Source of the DNA: a virus
DNA length: 64,000 nucleotides
IMG/VR virus record: IMGVR_UViG_3300021425_000031
Coordinates: 1-64,000 of that record
Direction: 5' to 3' (one strand)
Shown: one piece after another, positions 5,102-17,100 of the stretch
Numbering within the stretch: position 1 is the first letter of the stretch
Layout of the letters: every line of letters starts with the position of its first letter
Position numbers and translations under genes: made by a program
The notes under the pieces: generated by a model
The model's input: only the letters and a program-made list of their open reading frames with translations
What the model was told of the DNA's origin: nothing
Databases searched by the model: none

Positions 5102-5428
5102 ATGGGAAAACATCTGCTCTTAGAAGTCTATGATGTTGATTTTTTATTACTCAATGACAGTAATACCCTTCAAAATATCATGATTAGGGGTATAAATCGT
5201 GCAAAAATGACTATTTTGAATGTTTTTTCTCATTGTTTTGTTCCTCAAGGATGTACAATCGTTATTGCTCTTGCAGAAAGTCATGTTTCTTGTCACACAT
5301 GGCCCGAAAATGGATGTCTTGCTATTGATGTGTACACTTGTGGAGATAAAAATCCCAAATTAATCGCCGTAGAACTCTTAAAATACTTAAATTCTGATAA
5401 TTATAGTATTAGAGAAATAAATCGTTAA
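5102..5428 (+). CDS. speD: S-adenosylmethionine decarboxylase proenzyme
   Basis: 108 residues from the ATG at 5102 (MGKHLLLEVYDVDF is the normal family start; the frame is open further upstream but covers a terminator). Class-1B AdoMetDC cleaves itself to make a pyruvoyl cofactor. The site is clear in ALAESHVSCHTWPENGCLAI: E59/S60 cleavage with S60 the pyruvoyl precursor, H65 and C80 (in VYTCG) the conserved catalytic partners. The product, decarboxylated SAM, supplies aminopropyl groups for spermidine synthesis. No speE or polyamine partner is visible nearby, so the host would have to supply it. speD is a known auxiliary metabolic gene of cyanophages. Confidence 0.93.
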   Translation: MGKHLLLEVYDVDFLLLNDSNTLQNIMIRGINRAKMTILNVFSHCFVPQGCTIVIALAESHVSCHTWPENGCLAIDVYTCGDKNPKLIAVELLKYLNSDNYSIREINR

Positions 5429-5436
5429 ATAAAAAT

Positions 5437-5490
5437 AAGGAGATAGCAACCTCCTTTATAAAAGTTCTGTTTTATTCATTAAAACAGGAG
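5437..5490 (+). promoter_or_regulatory. Two leader hairpins, one touching the ribosome site
   Basis: AAGGAG/CTCCTT (5437-5442, 5451-5456) followed by a perfect 8-bp hairpin CTGTTTTA/TAAAACAG (5467-5474, 5480-5487). The right arm runs into the AGGAG (5486-5490) of the gene at 5496, so folding would partly mask its ribosome site. The first hairpin may terminate speD transcription. Confidence 0.5.
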
Positions 5491-5495
5491 CTAAA

Positions 5496-5747
5496 ATGTC
5501 CAATTTACCAGTCGATAGAGACGAAAACTACATGTATAAAATGTGGGGAACAAAATCATTGTCAACTGATTACAATAGTTTAAACAAAAAACCAAAAGTA
5601 ATTCAAGAAATTATGCATGATGATGTTTCAAAAAGTCAACATTATTTAAAAGAGCAGTCTGAATTGCATCAAAAAATAAGAAATCTGGATGATTATGATG
5701 ATTGGGAGTATGGTACTGAGCCAAATTATGGTGTTTCTTGGAAATAG
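5496..5747 (+). CDS. Hypothetical 83-residue protein upstream of gp25
   Basis: Good AGGAG 5-6 bases before the ATG. Hydrophilic, charged and rich in Asp/Tyr (NLDDYDDWEYGTEPNYGVSW at the end), with a probable helix in HDDVSKSQHYLKEQSELHQK. No signal peptide or known domain. Its place directly before the baseplate operon suggests a late virion-assembly role, but this is inference only. Confidence 0.65.
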   Translation: MSNLPVDRDENYMYKMWGTKSLSTDYNSLNKKPKVIQEIMHDDVSKSQHYLKEQSELHQKIRNLDDYDDWEYGTEPNYGVSWK

Positions 5748-5748
5748 A

Positions 5749-5757
5749 GATAAATAA
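5749..5757 (+). promoter_or_regulatory. Late promoter GATAAATAA before gp25
   Basis: GATAAATAA, 21 bases before the gp25 ATG, at the start of the baseplate operon. It matches the T4-type late -10 box recognised by gp55-RNA polymerase in all but the first base. Confidence 0.65.
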
Positions 5758-5777
5758 GTAAAGAATTTGTGTAAATA

Positions 5778-6179
5778 ATGTCAGTTACTAGGATATCTAG
5801 ATCTTTTAAAGATATTAGTTTATCTTTTGAGCCACATCCCGTAACTAAAGATTTGCCCGTTTTGACCAATCAACGGGCAATTATAAGATCTGTTCGCAAT
5901 TTAGTTGAAACTATTCCCACTGAAAGATTTTTTAATCCTACAATAGGTTCTAATGTAAGAGAAAGTTTATTTGATTTCGTTGATTATGCAACTGCAGACA
6001 TAATTAAAGACCAAATTTTTGAAGCGATTACCAACTATGAACCAAGAGTTACAAATATAATTGTACAAGTTGATCCAATCCCAGATTTAAATGAGTTTGA
6101 GGTTACTATTACCTTTAATATTATTGGTCAAGACATTCCCACACAGCAATTTTCATTCATATTAGAGGCAACAAGATAA
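5778..6179 (+). CDS. gp25: Baseplate wedge subunit gp25
   Basis: 133 residues, the normal length for the gpW/gp25 family (T4 gp25 132). The diagnostic EPR motif (NYEPRV, 88-90) near the core of the gp25/TssE fold is present, as are the N-terminal loop (VTKDLPVLTNQRAIIRSVRN) and the TERFFNP segment. gp25 joins the inner baseplate to the sheath and forms the wedge core with gp6 and gp53. It starts the operon 25-6-7-8, one base before gp6. Confidence 0.93.
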   Translation: MSVTRISRSFKDISLSFEPHPVTKDLPVLTNQRAIIRSVRNLVETIPTERFFNPTIGSNVRESLFDFVDYATADIIKDQIFEAITNYEPRVTNIIVQVDPIPDLNEFEVTITFNIIGQDIPTQQFSFILEATR

Positions 6180-6180
6180 A

Positions 6181-8136
6181 ATGCCTTTCACTAAATTTAC
6201 AAATCTAGATTTTGATCAAATAAAAACCTCAATCAAAGATTATCTCCGTGCCAACTCATCATTCACGGACTTTGATTTTGAGGGTTCTAATTTTTCTATA
6301 TTAATTGATACTTTAGCGTATAACACGTATATCACAGCTTTTAACTCAAATATGGTCATAAATGAGTCTTTTTTAGACTCAGCAACCGTTAGAGAAAACG
6401 TAGTTTCTCTTGCAAGAAACATCGGTTATGTACCATATTCCAGAAACGCTGCAAGTGCTACAATATCATTTACTGTAAATGTACCTCCAAGCAGTTTTTT
6501 AAGCGATAATACGCCAGTTTATACACCAACAGTAACTCTACAAGCAGGACTTGTCTGCACTGGTTCGGTAAGAGGAACATCTTATGTATTTTCTACTCCA
6601 GAAAATATTACAGTTCCAGTTATAAATGGTGTGGCAACATTTAGCAATATTATAATCAAAGAAGGAACTTTTCTTACCAAAAAGTTTACTGTTAATGCAT
6701 CTTTAGATCAAAAATTTATACTTGATAACTCCTTTATTGATACTTCCACAATTAGAGTCTACGTAAAAGGTTCTAGTGATAGTGGATTGGGAATAAAATA
6801 TTCTTTGGCAGACAATATTTTTAATGTAAATTCAAATTCTCAAATCTTTTTAATTCAGGAAGTACAAGACGAAAAATATCAACTTCTTTTTGGTGATGGA
6901 TTCTTTGGACAAAAACCAGAAAATGGGGCAATAATTACTAGTAACTACATCATTACAAGTGGAAAAGATGGTAATGGTGTAGAAACATTCTCTTTTGCAG
7001 GTTCTTTAAGAGATGCCGACGATGGTAACGTAATACCGCAGAATACAATTACAGTTATTACGAATCAAAGGTCACAAAATGGATCTGACATTGAAACCAT
7101 AGACTCTATTCGTTATTTTGCTCCTCGACTATATGCATCTCAATATAGAGCAGTAACTGCAAGTGACTATGAAACTATCATTAAGTCCAAGATATATGGT
7201 AATGCGGAGTCAATTTCTGTGATTGGTGGAGAAGAGTTAACACCACCACAGTTTGGAACAGTCTTAATCAGCATAAAACCAAAAAATGGTACATTTGTTT
7301 CGGATTTTGATAAAGAAAATATACTTGCAAAACTAAGGCAGTATAGTGTTTCTGGAATTAATCCTAAAATAATCGACCTTAAGATTCTTTATGTTGAGAT
7401 TGAGTCATACATTTACTATAATCAAAACCAGGTTGCATCTGCTTCCGACCTAAAAACTAGGGTAAATAACTCTCTTACGAAGTATTCAGAGTCTGTAGAT
7501 TTAAATAAATTTGGTGGAAGATTTAAATATAGTAAACTTTTACAAGTTATAGACAATACTGATAGTGCCATTACTTCAAATATAACAAGAGTTAGAATAA
7601 GAAGAGATTTTAAGGCTCTTGTAAATCAGCAGGCACAATATGAGATATGTTTTGGAAATCAATTTCATGCAAATCAATATGGATACAATATTAAATCGAC
7701 TGGATTTAAGATTTTAAACGAACCTGACACTGTTTATTTTAGCGACGTTCCTAATTCTGATGGCAAAACTGGCGTAATTGCTATCGTAAAACCTACCACA
7801 GAAACTAGTGTAGAAGAACAGGCAAATCTTTCTCTACAACCATATGTTGTTGTGCAGTCTGCTGGAGTTGTTAATTATGAAACTGGTGAAATAACTATCA
7901 ATACAATTACATTAACATCAACCGAAAGAGATAATGATATTATTGAAATACAAGCATACCCCGAATCAAATGATGTTGTTGGTCTGAAAGATCTTTATGT
8001 TTCTTTTGACATTTCAAAAAGTCAAATAAATATGGTAAAGGATACTATTGCATCTGGTGAGGATATTTCTGGTGTTGTCTTCACAAAAAATTCTTATCGC
8101 TCAAGTTATTCAAATGGAAGTTTAACGAGGTCATAA
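6181..8136 (+). CDS. gp6: Baseplate wedge subunit gp6
   Basis: 651 residues (T4 gp6 is 660), a baseplate J-like protein forming the ring that holds the wedges together. The N-terminus (FTKFTNLDFDQIKTSIKDYL, then GSNFSILIDTLAYNTYITAF and VRENVVSLARNIGYVPYS) is the strongly conserved part of the family. The middle carries RAVTASDYETII and YGNAESISVIGGE, typical of gpJ-like folds. It begins one base after gp25's stop and ends one base before the next ORF, so translation is probably coupled. Confidence 0.93.
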   Translation: MPFTKFTNLDFDQIKTSIKDYLRANSSFTDFDFEGSNFSILIDTLAYNTYITAFNSNMVINESFLDSATVRENVVSLARNIGYVPYSRNAASATISFTVNVPPSSFLSDNTPVYTPTVTLQAGLVCTGSVRGTSYVFSTPENITVPVINGVATFSNIIIKEGTFLTKKFTVNASLDQKFILDNSFIDTSTIRVYVKGSSDSGLGIKYSLADNIFNVNSNSQIFLIQEVQDEKYQLLFGDGFFGQKPENGAIITSNYIITSGKDGNGVETFSFAGSLRDADDGNVIPQNTITVITNQRSQNGSDIETIDSIRYFAPRLYASQYRAVTASDYETIIKSKIYGNAESISVIGGEELTPPQFGTVLISIKPKNGTFVSDFDKENILAKLRQYSVSGINPKIIDLKILYVEIESYIYYNQNQVASASDLKTRVNNSLTKYSESVDLNKFGGRFKYSKLLQVIDNTDSAITSNITRVRIRRDFKALVNQQAQYEICFGNQFHANQYGYNIKSTGFKILNEPDTVYFSDVPNSDGKTGVIAIVKPTTETSVEEQANLSLQPYVVVQSAGVVNYETGEITINTITLTSTERDNDIIEIQAYPESNDVVGLKDLYVSFDISKSQINMVKDTIASGEDISGVVFTKNSYRSSYSNGSLTRS

Positions 8137-8137
8137 T

Positions 8138-11100
8138 ATGGTGCAGAATGGTTTCGAATCAAGAGTAAAAGTACAACAAATAATTGATAGTCAATTACCA
8201 GAGTTTATTTTAGATGAAAGTTCAAAAGCATCTGAATTTTTAAAGCAATATTATATCTCTCAAGAATATCAGGGTGGACCAACAGATATTGTTGAGAACT
8301 TAGACCAATATATAAATCTCGATAGTCTCATCCCTGAGGTTATAATAGGTAGTGTTGTTCTTGAAAATAACATTACTACAACCAGTACTACAATAGAAGT
8401 AGAGAGTACTAAAGGATTTCCTTCACAGTATGGTTTATTGAAAATTGATGATGAGATTATAACTTATACTGGTTCAACTGAGACATCTTTCACTGGATGT
8501 ATTCGTGGATTCAGTGGCATTACGAATTATCATAAAGATCTCCAGTATGAAGAGTTAGTTTTTAGTGAATCTTCTGCGGCAGCACATACTTCTGGTGCCA
8601 CAATTCAAAATTTAAGTTCTCTGTTTTTACAAGAATTTTATAAAAAGATCAAGTTTAGTTTAACTCCTGGTTTAGAATCTGTAGATTTTACCGAAAATCT
8701 AAATGTTGGTAATTTCATAAAGGAAGCAAGATCTCTTTATGAATCTAAGGGGACAAATGAGTCTTTTAGAATTCTATTTAATGTTTTATTTGGAGAAACG
8801 CCAAGCGTAGTAGACTTAGAAAGATTTTTAATTAAACCATCAGACGCCAGTTTTATAAGAAGAGATGTAGCAGTAGTTGATGTTATATCTGGAGATCCTA
8901 CTAGATTAAAAGGTCAGACAATTTATAAATCTACTGACGAAAATACTAGTGCTTCTGTTTCTGAAGTGGAAGCAATTACTAGAAAGGGAAAGACTTATTA
9001 TAAACTTAATTTCTTTGTAGGTTATGATGATAGTTATCCCAACGTTACGGGAACTTTTTCAATAACACCAAATACTAAGGTAGTTGAAAATGTAACCTTA
9101 GATTCTACCAATAGTGGTGTAATTACAGTAGATTCTACTGTAGGATTTAGAGAATCTGGGTTTGTTTTTTATAATGGAAATCAAATTTTTTATACAGAAA
9201 AAACTATCAACCAATTTTTAGGTTGCTATGTAAATTCTAATCAATCTATTAATATTAACAAAAAATCATCTTTAGCATCTGATGAAACCTATTATGGATA
9301 TGAAAATGGTGATACTTCTAAAAAAGTAGAATTTATAATTACTGGAGTACTATCCAATATTATTATTGATTCTAATTCATATAGTTTTCTGGAAGGAGAA
9401 GAGATATATCCACAAAATCTTGGGCAAATTATAGAAAAAGGTAGTAGCACAAAACAAATATTTGCTAATAGTTGGATTTATAATACAAGTTCCAGATATC
9501 AACTAGATTCATTTGCAAGCAATACTATAACAACAAAATCTACAATCGATAACACAAGTTTATCTGTTGGGGACAAAATTGAAATCTTAAGAAGAAATAC
9601 TGAATCTGTAGTTACAACTTTTGATGATGTCAATGTTTTATCAATCTCCAACAATACTATTACTATCGATAAAAATACATCAGGATTGAATTCTTTAGAT
9701 AAGTATGATATTAGAAGAAAGGTTAAAAAGGTATCATCTTCATTAGTACCTATTCAATTTGGGAATGATAAGATAACATCAGATGTGCAAAATGTTTATT
9801 CTGAAAATTCCAAAGATCTTTATGTATCTTCTAATTCACTTCCATCATATCCTTTACAAACAAATGTTTTTGAGTATACTGTAATTGGTTTGTTAGAAAA
9901 AAGTGAAAATGAAAATTATAGTGTTATTGATTTTGGAATTAATCAGGTAGTTTCTTTTATAACTGGAGATAGGGTATATTACTATCCAGATGAAACTGGT
10001 TTAATAGAGGGTTTAGAAGAGAGAGATTACTATGTTGAAGTCTTAAAGAATGATGATGTTGATGTCAGCAATCGCAGAATTAGACTTTACTTGAGCAATC
10101 CTAGTATTGGATCAGACGACTATGTTTCTTTTGGAAAATTATCTAATGGAGTTGTAACTGGAACACATAAATTTGTATTATACTCTCAAAGATCAAAATT
10201 AATTTCTCCACAAAAACTTCTTAAAAAGTTTAGTATAGAGCAGACAATTGGTAATAATAAAATATATGAAACCATTCCTGGACCAATTGGTCTTTTGAAA
10301 AATGGAGTTGAAATATACAACTACAAAACAAATGATAAAATTTACTATGGCCCATTAGAAACTGTTAATGTTTTAAGTGGTGGGAGTGGATATGATGTTA
10401 TAAATCCACCCTCTCTTACTTTATCTAGTGGAAGTGCTCTTATACAACCTGTAGTAAAAGGATCTGTTGAAAAAATATTTGTAGACCCGCAAGATTTTGA
10501 TATTGATATTGTAGTCTCTATAACACTAACAGGTGGAAATGGATTTGGGGCAAGTTTTGAACCAGTTATAGAAAAATTTGTTAGAGAAATTGAATTTGAT
10601 GCTAGACCAATTTCTAGTGGAGGTGGATTAGATTCTATAAATGAAAGAATCGCATTTACAAAAAATCATAACTTAACTAATGGTCAACCAATTATCTACA
10701 ATAGTAACAATTCTAGTGCTATAGGAATTGGAACTTTTGGTGGATCTGAGTTAGACCAGTCTAAAACTTTGTTAAATGGATCCACCTATTATCCAAAGGT
10801 AATCAATGATAGAACTATAGAAATATATGAATCTTTTTCCGACTATGCTTCTGGAATCAATACGGTAGGATTTACTACTATTGGAAATTCTGGTATTCAG
10901 AAATTTAAAACTAATCTTACAAATAGACTAACAGGAATTAAAGTTATTGATGGTGGAAGTGATTATAGCAATAGAAAACTTAGAGTCAAACCAGTTGGTA
11001 TTTCTACATATACTCACACTGTAGAATTTAAGAATCACGGATTTTCCGATGGAGAAATTGTAACATATACTTATGAAACTAATGGAATAGTCGGTTTATC

Positions 11101-14100
11101 GACATTAAATAGTTATCAGATATTAAAGGTAGATTCTGATAAATTTAGACTTTGTAACGCTGGTCTTGGAGGAACAAATCAAACAAATTATCAAGTAGGT
11201 AATTATGTAAAGTTTTCAACCACTGGTTCCGGATATCAAATTTTTAGTTATCCTGATATTGTTTTATCAGTTGATTATACTTCTGTTGGTTTGGGAAGTA
11301 CTCAAGTTAAGGGATCTATTGTTGCAACTCCAATAATTAGAGGTGAAATTGACCAAGTTTATGTTTATGAGAAAGGCTCAGATTATGGTTCATTAGTTTT
11401 AAATAATCACCAAAGACCACAAATTATTCTTAAGAATGGAAAAGATTCACAATTTAAACCATTAATTCAAAATGGTAGAATTGTTGGTGTAACTATCTTA
11501 TACGGTGGGCAAGATTATTACTCTACTCCAGATTTAATTGTATCTGGCAGTGGTATTGGTGCAAATCTTAGACCTGTAGTTTCTAGTAATAAAATTGTAG
11601 ATGTGATTGTTGTTAATTCTGGTGCAGGTTACAGTAGCACAGATACAGTTATTCGTGTTATTCCTGCAGGTAAAAATGCAGTCTTTGAATCTAACGTAAG
11701 ATCTCTAACACTCAATAATTCATATAAGTATGGTATTCAAAATGAGAATTATAGAGATCCTGCAACAGAAATATTGATTGGGACTGAAAATAATCTAGAA
11801 TATGCAGTTGTTGGATATTCTGAATCTCTAAAGAATAATCTAAAAGATTCTGGCGGTAATACTACACACTCCGATATTATTGGTTGGGCATACGATGGAA
11901 ACCCAATTTATGGTTCTTACGGATATTCAGATCCAAATAATACTGGAAATATTAAAAAATTAGAACCTGGATATTCTCTGGCAACTATCGAAAATAGACC
12001 ATCTACTTCTATTTTCCCTACAGGATACTTTGTTGAAGATTATGTGTTTACTGATAGTGGGGATTTAGACCAATATAATGGCAGATTCGGAAAAACTAAA
12101 GATTTTCCAGAAGGTGTCTATGCATACTTTGCAACAGTTGAGGATAATATTCAAAGTCAGTCTGTCGGTAAGTTTCCATATTTTATTGGAAACGAATATA
12201 GGTCTCCATATCTTAAAGAAAATCTTTCATTAAATCAATCATTTGATTTCAATAATTCTTCTTTAATTAGAAATACTCTTCCATATAAGGTAAATGATGA
12301 ATATGCTGATAACGATTTTATTGTAGAATCAAATGAAGTTATAGAGCAAAAAACTCTAATCGAATCTGTTTCTTCAGGAAGCGTCTCTTCATTACAAATA
12401 GTTAACTCTGGATCCGACTATAAAGTTGGGGATGAAATATTATTTGATGAAACTGGGACAGAAGGTGGTGGAATATATGCAAAAGTATCTAAGGTAAAAG
12501 GAAAGCAAATTAATCAAATTGATACTAATATAGAATCTTATGCAGATTCGGTCATAACTTGGGAAAATGGCAATACTGTAAGAGTTCAAGTATTTCCATA
12601 CCACGAATTTTTGAGTGGAGACAATATCAATATATCGGGATTATCTACACAAGTTTCCAATTTAAATGGATCTTATAAAATAGGTCTTATAACTTATTCG
12701 ACAATACTAGATAAAGAAATTCCCGCATATGCTTCCACAGGAATAGTTACAGATATTTATCTTTCTTCAATACCTGAAACTGTTTCTATTGGAAGTAGTT
12801 TTAAAATTGATGGGGAAATTTTCTCAATTCTAAACATTTATAACAACTTTGGTGTTGTAAAGGTAAGTAGAGATACAAGCGGAGGTATACACACTCAAAC
12901 TACACCAGTATATTTTCTTTCAAATACATTTACTGTTAATAACTCTGGGGATTATTTTGAATCTAAGGTAAATGATAAAGTTTATTATAATCCTACAAAG
13001 TCTGTAGGAATCGGTACTACTCCTGGTACAGGAATCAATGTAAATTATAATATTGGCATAACGACATATAGTACTTTTATACCAACTCAAAGTATTTTTA
13101 TACCAAATCACCCATTTAAAACTGGACAGAAAGTAATCCTTAGAAAACCAAGTGGTGCTAACCCAATATCAGTTTCAAATACTTCTACCAGTGCTTCATT
13201 TAATATTTTAAGTGGAGATAGTGAAACTTTATATACGATTAATAAATCTAAAGACTATATTGGATTGGTAACTAGTATTGGATTTACAACTAACACAAGT
13301 GGACTATTCTTTAGAAATACCAATTGGTCTGCAGCAAATGATAATTATCAGTATTCAATAGAATCTAATTTTGAGCAAATCAAAGTAGATATCAATAAAA
13401 TAAACGCTGTTGTTTCTGTATCAACATCTCATCAACTGGAAATTGGTAATAGAGTATCTTTAAATGTAAAACCAAATTTATCGGTAGGTATAGGAACTTC
13501 AACTGCTATAAGAGTTAAGCGTAACTCGTTAATTGATAATATTATTATAAATCCCATTGGATTCAGTTCTTCAGGGATTAGTACAGAAACTAATCAAATT
13601 ACAATAAATTCTCATGGACTTAAAACTGGCGACAAAATTTTATATCAGTCAGAATCTATTCCATCTGGCATAGAAACTGGTACTTATTATGTTTATAAAG
13701 TAGATGATAATACTATAAAATTGTCTGAAACTTACTTAGAATCTTCTAGTGCTTACCCATCTTTTGTAAACTTGATAACTACTGGAATTGGTGCTCAGGA
13801 AATTAGTTTAGTAACCCCACAAATTCAAATTGCAAAAAATAATAATTTAGTATTTGATTTATCAGATTCTTCACTTTCTGGTTATGAATTAAAAATTTAC
13901 TATGACAACAATTTCAAAAAAGAATTTGTCTCAGTTGCAACTACCAATTCTTTATCAGTTTCTGGTATTGGAACTGTAGGAGTATCTGCAAATGCATCAT
14001 TAACTTTAAACTATACTAATTCAGTTCCAGAAAAACTCTATTATAATTTAGAAAAGTCTGGATATATCAGCACTGCAGATACTGATGTTGTTAACTATTC

Positions 14101-17100
14101 TGAATTATCATTTTTTGATAGTGTTTATAATGGAAATTATACTGTAGTTAGTATTGGGGATACTACTTTTACTGTTTCTCTAACAAATAGTCCAGAAAAT
14201 CTAAATTACAAAAAAGAAGAATGTGATGTATTAGAGTATTCTTCAAACTCTACTTCAATAATTGGGGGAATTGGAGAAGTAAATCTAATTTCCGGAGGGT
14301 ATGGATATAAGTTACTTCCTAGATTTGTAGGATCCGATTCTGCATCTGGTGAGGGTGCGTATATCGTACCATCTTCGGATAATATTGGTAAGATAACTCA
14401 AAGTAGAATTATAAATGAAGGATTCGAATATGCTTCAGATAAAACTTTAAGACCAACAGCAACTATTCCACAATCAGTTTATATTTCTTCATCAAATACT
14501 ATTGATACTATCACAATTATAAATGGTGGGCAAAATTATACATCTGCTCCAGATTTAATACTGGTTAATTCTGATACAGGAGAACTCATTGATTCTGGAT
14601 TCTTAAAGGCAAATTTAACTGGGTCTTCTATCGGTGAAGTGGAAATTGAAGTAGAACCTAAGGGATTACCTATTAAACCAGTTACAATTAGGGCAATTAA
14701 TAATTCCAATTCAGTATCGATAGACAAGGTAGAGTCTTCTTCATCTGGAATAGTTACTTGTATTTTGACCACACCAATTGCAGGATTTACATCCGCACCT
14801 TTTGCAGTTGGGGATAGAATATTTGTTGAAGGAATTGAAAAAACAGATTCTTCTGGAGACGGATTCAACTCCGAAAATTATGGATATAGATTTTTTACAG
14901 TAACAAATTATTTTGGATTAAATCCGGATAAACTTGAGTTTAGTGTTTCTGGATTAACAACTAATCCTGGAGTAGCAAAAACTATTCAAGAATCATATGC
15001 ATCTATCACAAATTATAAAAATTATCCTGAGTTTGAAGTTACTCAAAAGTTTTTACCATTCTCCGTTGGAGAATCTTTAGAATCAGATAGTGGATTAGGA
15101 TTCCAGTCGAGAGATTTGATTGTTACCGCGTGTGATGAAAATACAGTAAGAGTAACAGGAAATTATAAACTTTCTCCAAATGAAAGAATTAGAGGATTGC
15201 AATCTTTTAGTGAAGCAACATCTGATGTAGTTTCCACTACTGAAGGAATTTACAATATTGACTATTTTAATCTTCAAAATTTTGGATGGAGAGAGGAAAC
15301 TGGCAAACTTAATAACGATTCTCAAGTAACACCCGATAATGACTACTATCAAAATCTTTCATATACAGTAAAAAGTAGTAAAACTTGGGAAGAAATAGTA
15401 ACACCAGTTAATAACTTGTTGCATACTAGCGGTACAAAGAACTTTGCAGATACACAACTATCTCAAAGTACACAGTCTGGTATAGGAATTACCGAATCTA
15501 CATTATCACTTGTTAATATGTTTATTAGTGATAACAGAGTTGATACTATTAATAATTTTGATCTTGTTTTTGATGTAGACATTTCAAACAATAGATCTAA
15601 ATTTGTAAAATTTGATACTATTAAACTTGTAGATTATATCACATGTAAAACTAATAGAGTTTTAAAAATCGATGATGTTAGTTCACAATTTTCTAGTACA
15701 GATGATGTGAGAGAAAATGTATCTAATATACTTCCATTAAATTTTTCCAATGGATATAATAGATTTTTAATTCAGGTAAGAGGCATATTTGATCAAGAAA
15801 CTCAATTTACTGAAATAGTTTCAATTAATAACTCTCAAGATATTTTTACATTAAACAAGGGAGAAATTTTTCTAGGAAACAATGAGAAGTATGATCTATC
15901 ATTGGCAGATATTAGAGGTTATGTTGATGAGTCCGGTAAATTTTATTTAAGGTTTGAACCAGAAGATCCATTTGATACTTCTTTTGAAATTAAAATATTG
16001 CAAGACACCTTTATAAGTAATTCCGAAAGTGGATCAACAGTAAGTTTAAATTGTATTGATTTAATATCACAAAACAAAACAGTCTATAGCGGAATAACTA
16101 CAGATATTATAAAATTAGATTCAGGAAAATATTCTTCAATTTATTCAAATATTCATTTATTGAACAATGATGGTTCTAAAATGAATTATGTTGAGCTTTA
16201 TTTGACTCATGATGGAACAAATACTTATATTTCAGAATATTACTTTGATAATGAAGATTCTGATAGTTATGAATCTATTGGAGAATTTAGTGCTTCATTA
16301 ACTGGGGGAATGTTAACTCTAAATTACACAAATACAGAATTTGAAAACATAATATTAAAATCTAAGAATATTGGATTTGGAACAACAGCACTTGGCGAAG
16401 ATTTTTATAGATTTAAACTTCCCGGACAAATAAATGGAAATGAAAGAACGGTTGTTTTTGAATCAAACTATAATAATGTTTCTTCTGGATCAACAAGTGT
16501 GTTTATTTTAGATAAAAACTTATTTACATCAGTAAAATCTGTGGTGCGTATAGGGATGGGAGAAACTAGTGCCTTACATCAAGTTATGGTAGTCTATGAT
16601 GGTTTGGATGTTTCTACTTTACAATATCCATTCTTGTCTATTGGAAGTACTAGTGGCATAGGTACTTTTGGAGCGCATGTTGATTCAACAAATATTGTTC
16701 TCAATTTTTATCCTGATCCATCTATTAGTTCAGATATTGAAATAATTTCTTTTAATGAATGTTTTTATACTTTTGTAGATTATATAAATACGCCTCCAGA
16801 CTTAGTTTATTCTCCATTAAAACAATCTGTAAAAACTTCATCATATTATGGATCTAATTCAGCACTTCTCAATAAATTAGATTTTGAAGCAAATTATGAA
16901 GGAAATCCAATATTTATGAGAACTTTTGATCCATCAGATTCAATTGACTTAGTTACCGGCATATGCACAATTCCAAATCATTTTTTCAATACTGGTGAAG
17001 AAATAATTTACAGTCCAAAATCTACTTTTATTGGAATTGGTGCTTCTGCTTTAGGCATAGGGGCAACTGAAAATTATGTTGGAGTAGTTACAACTATACT

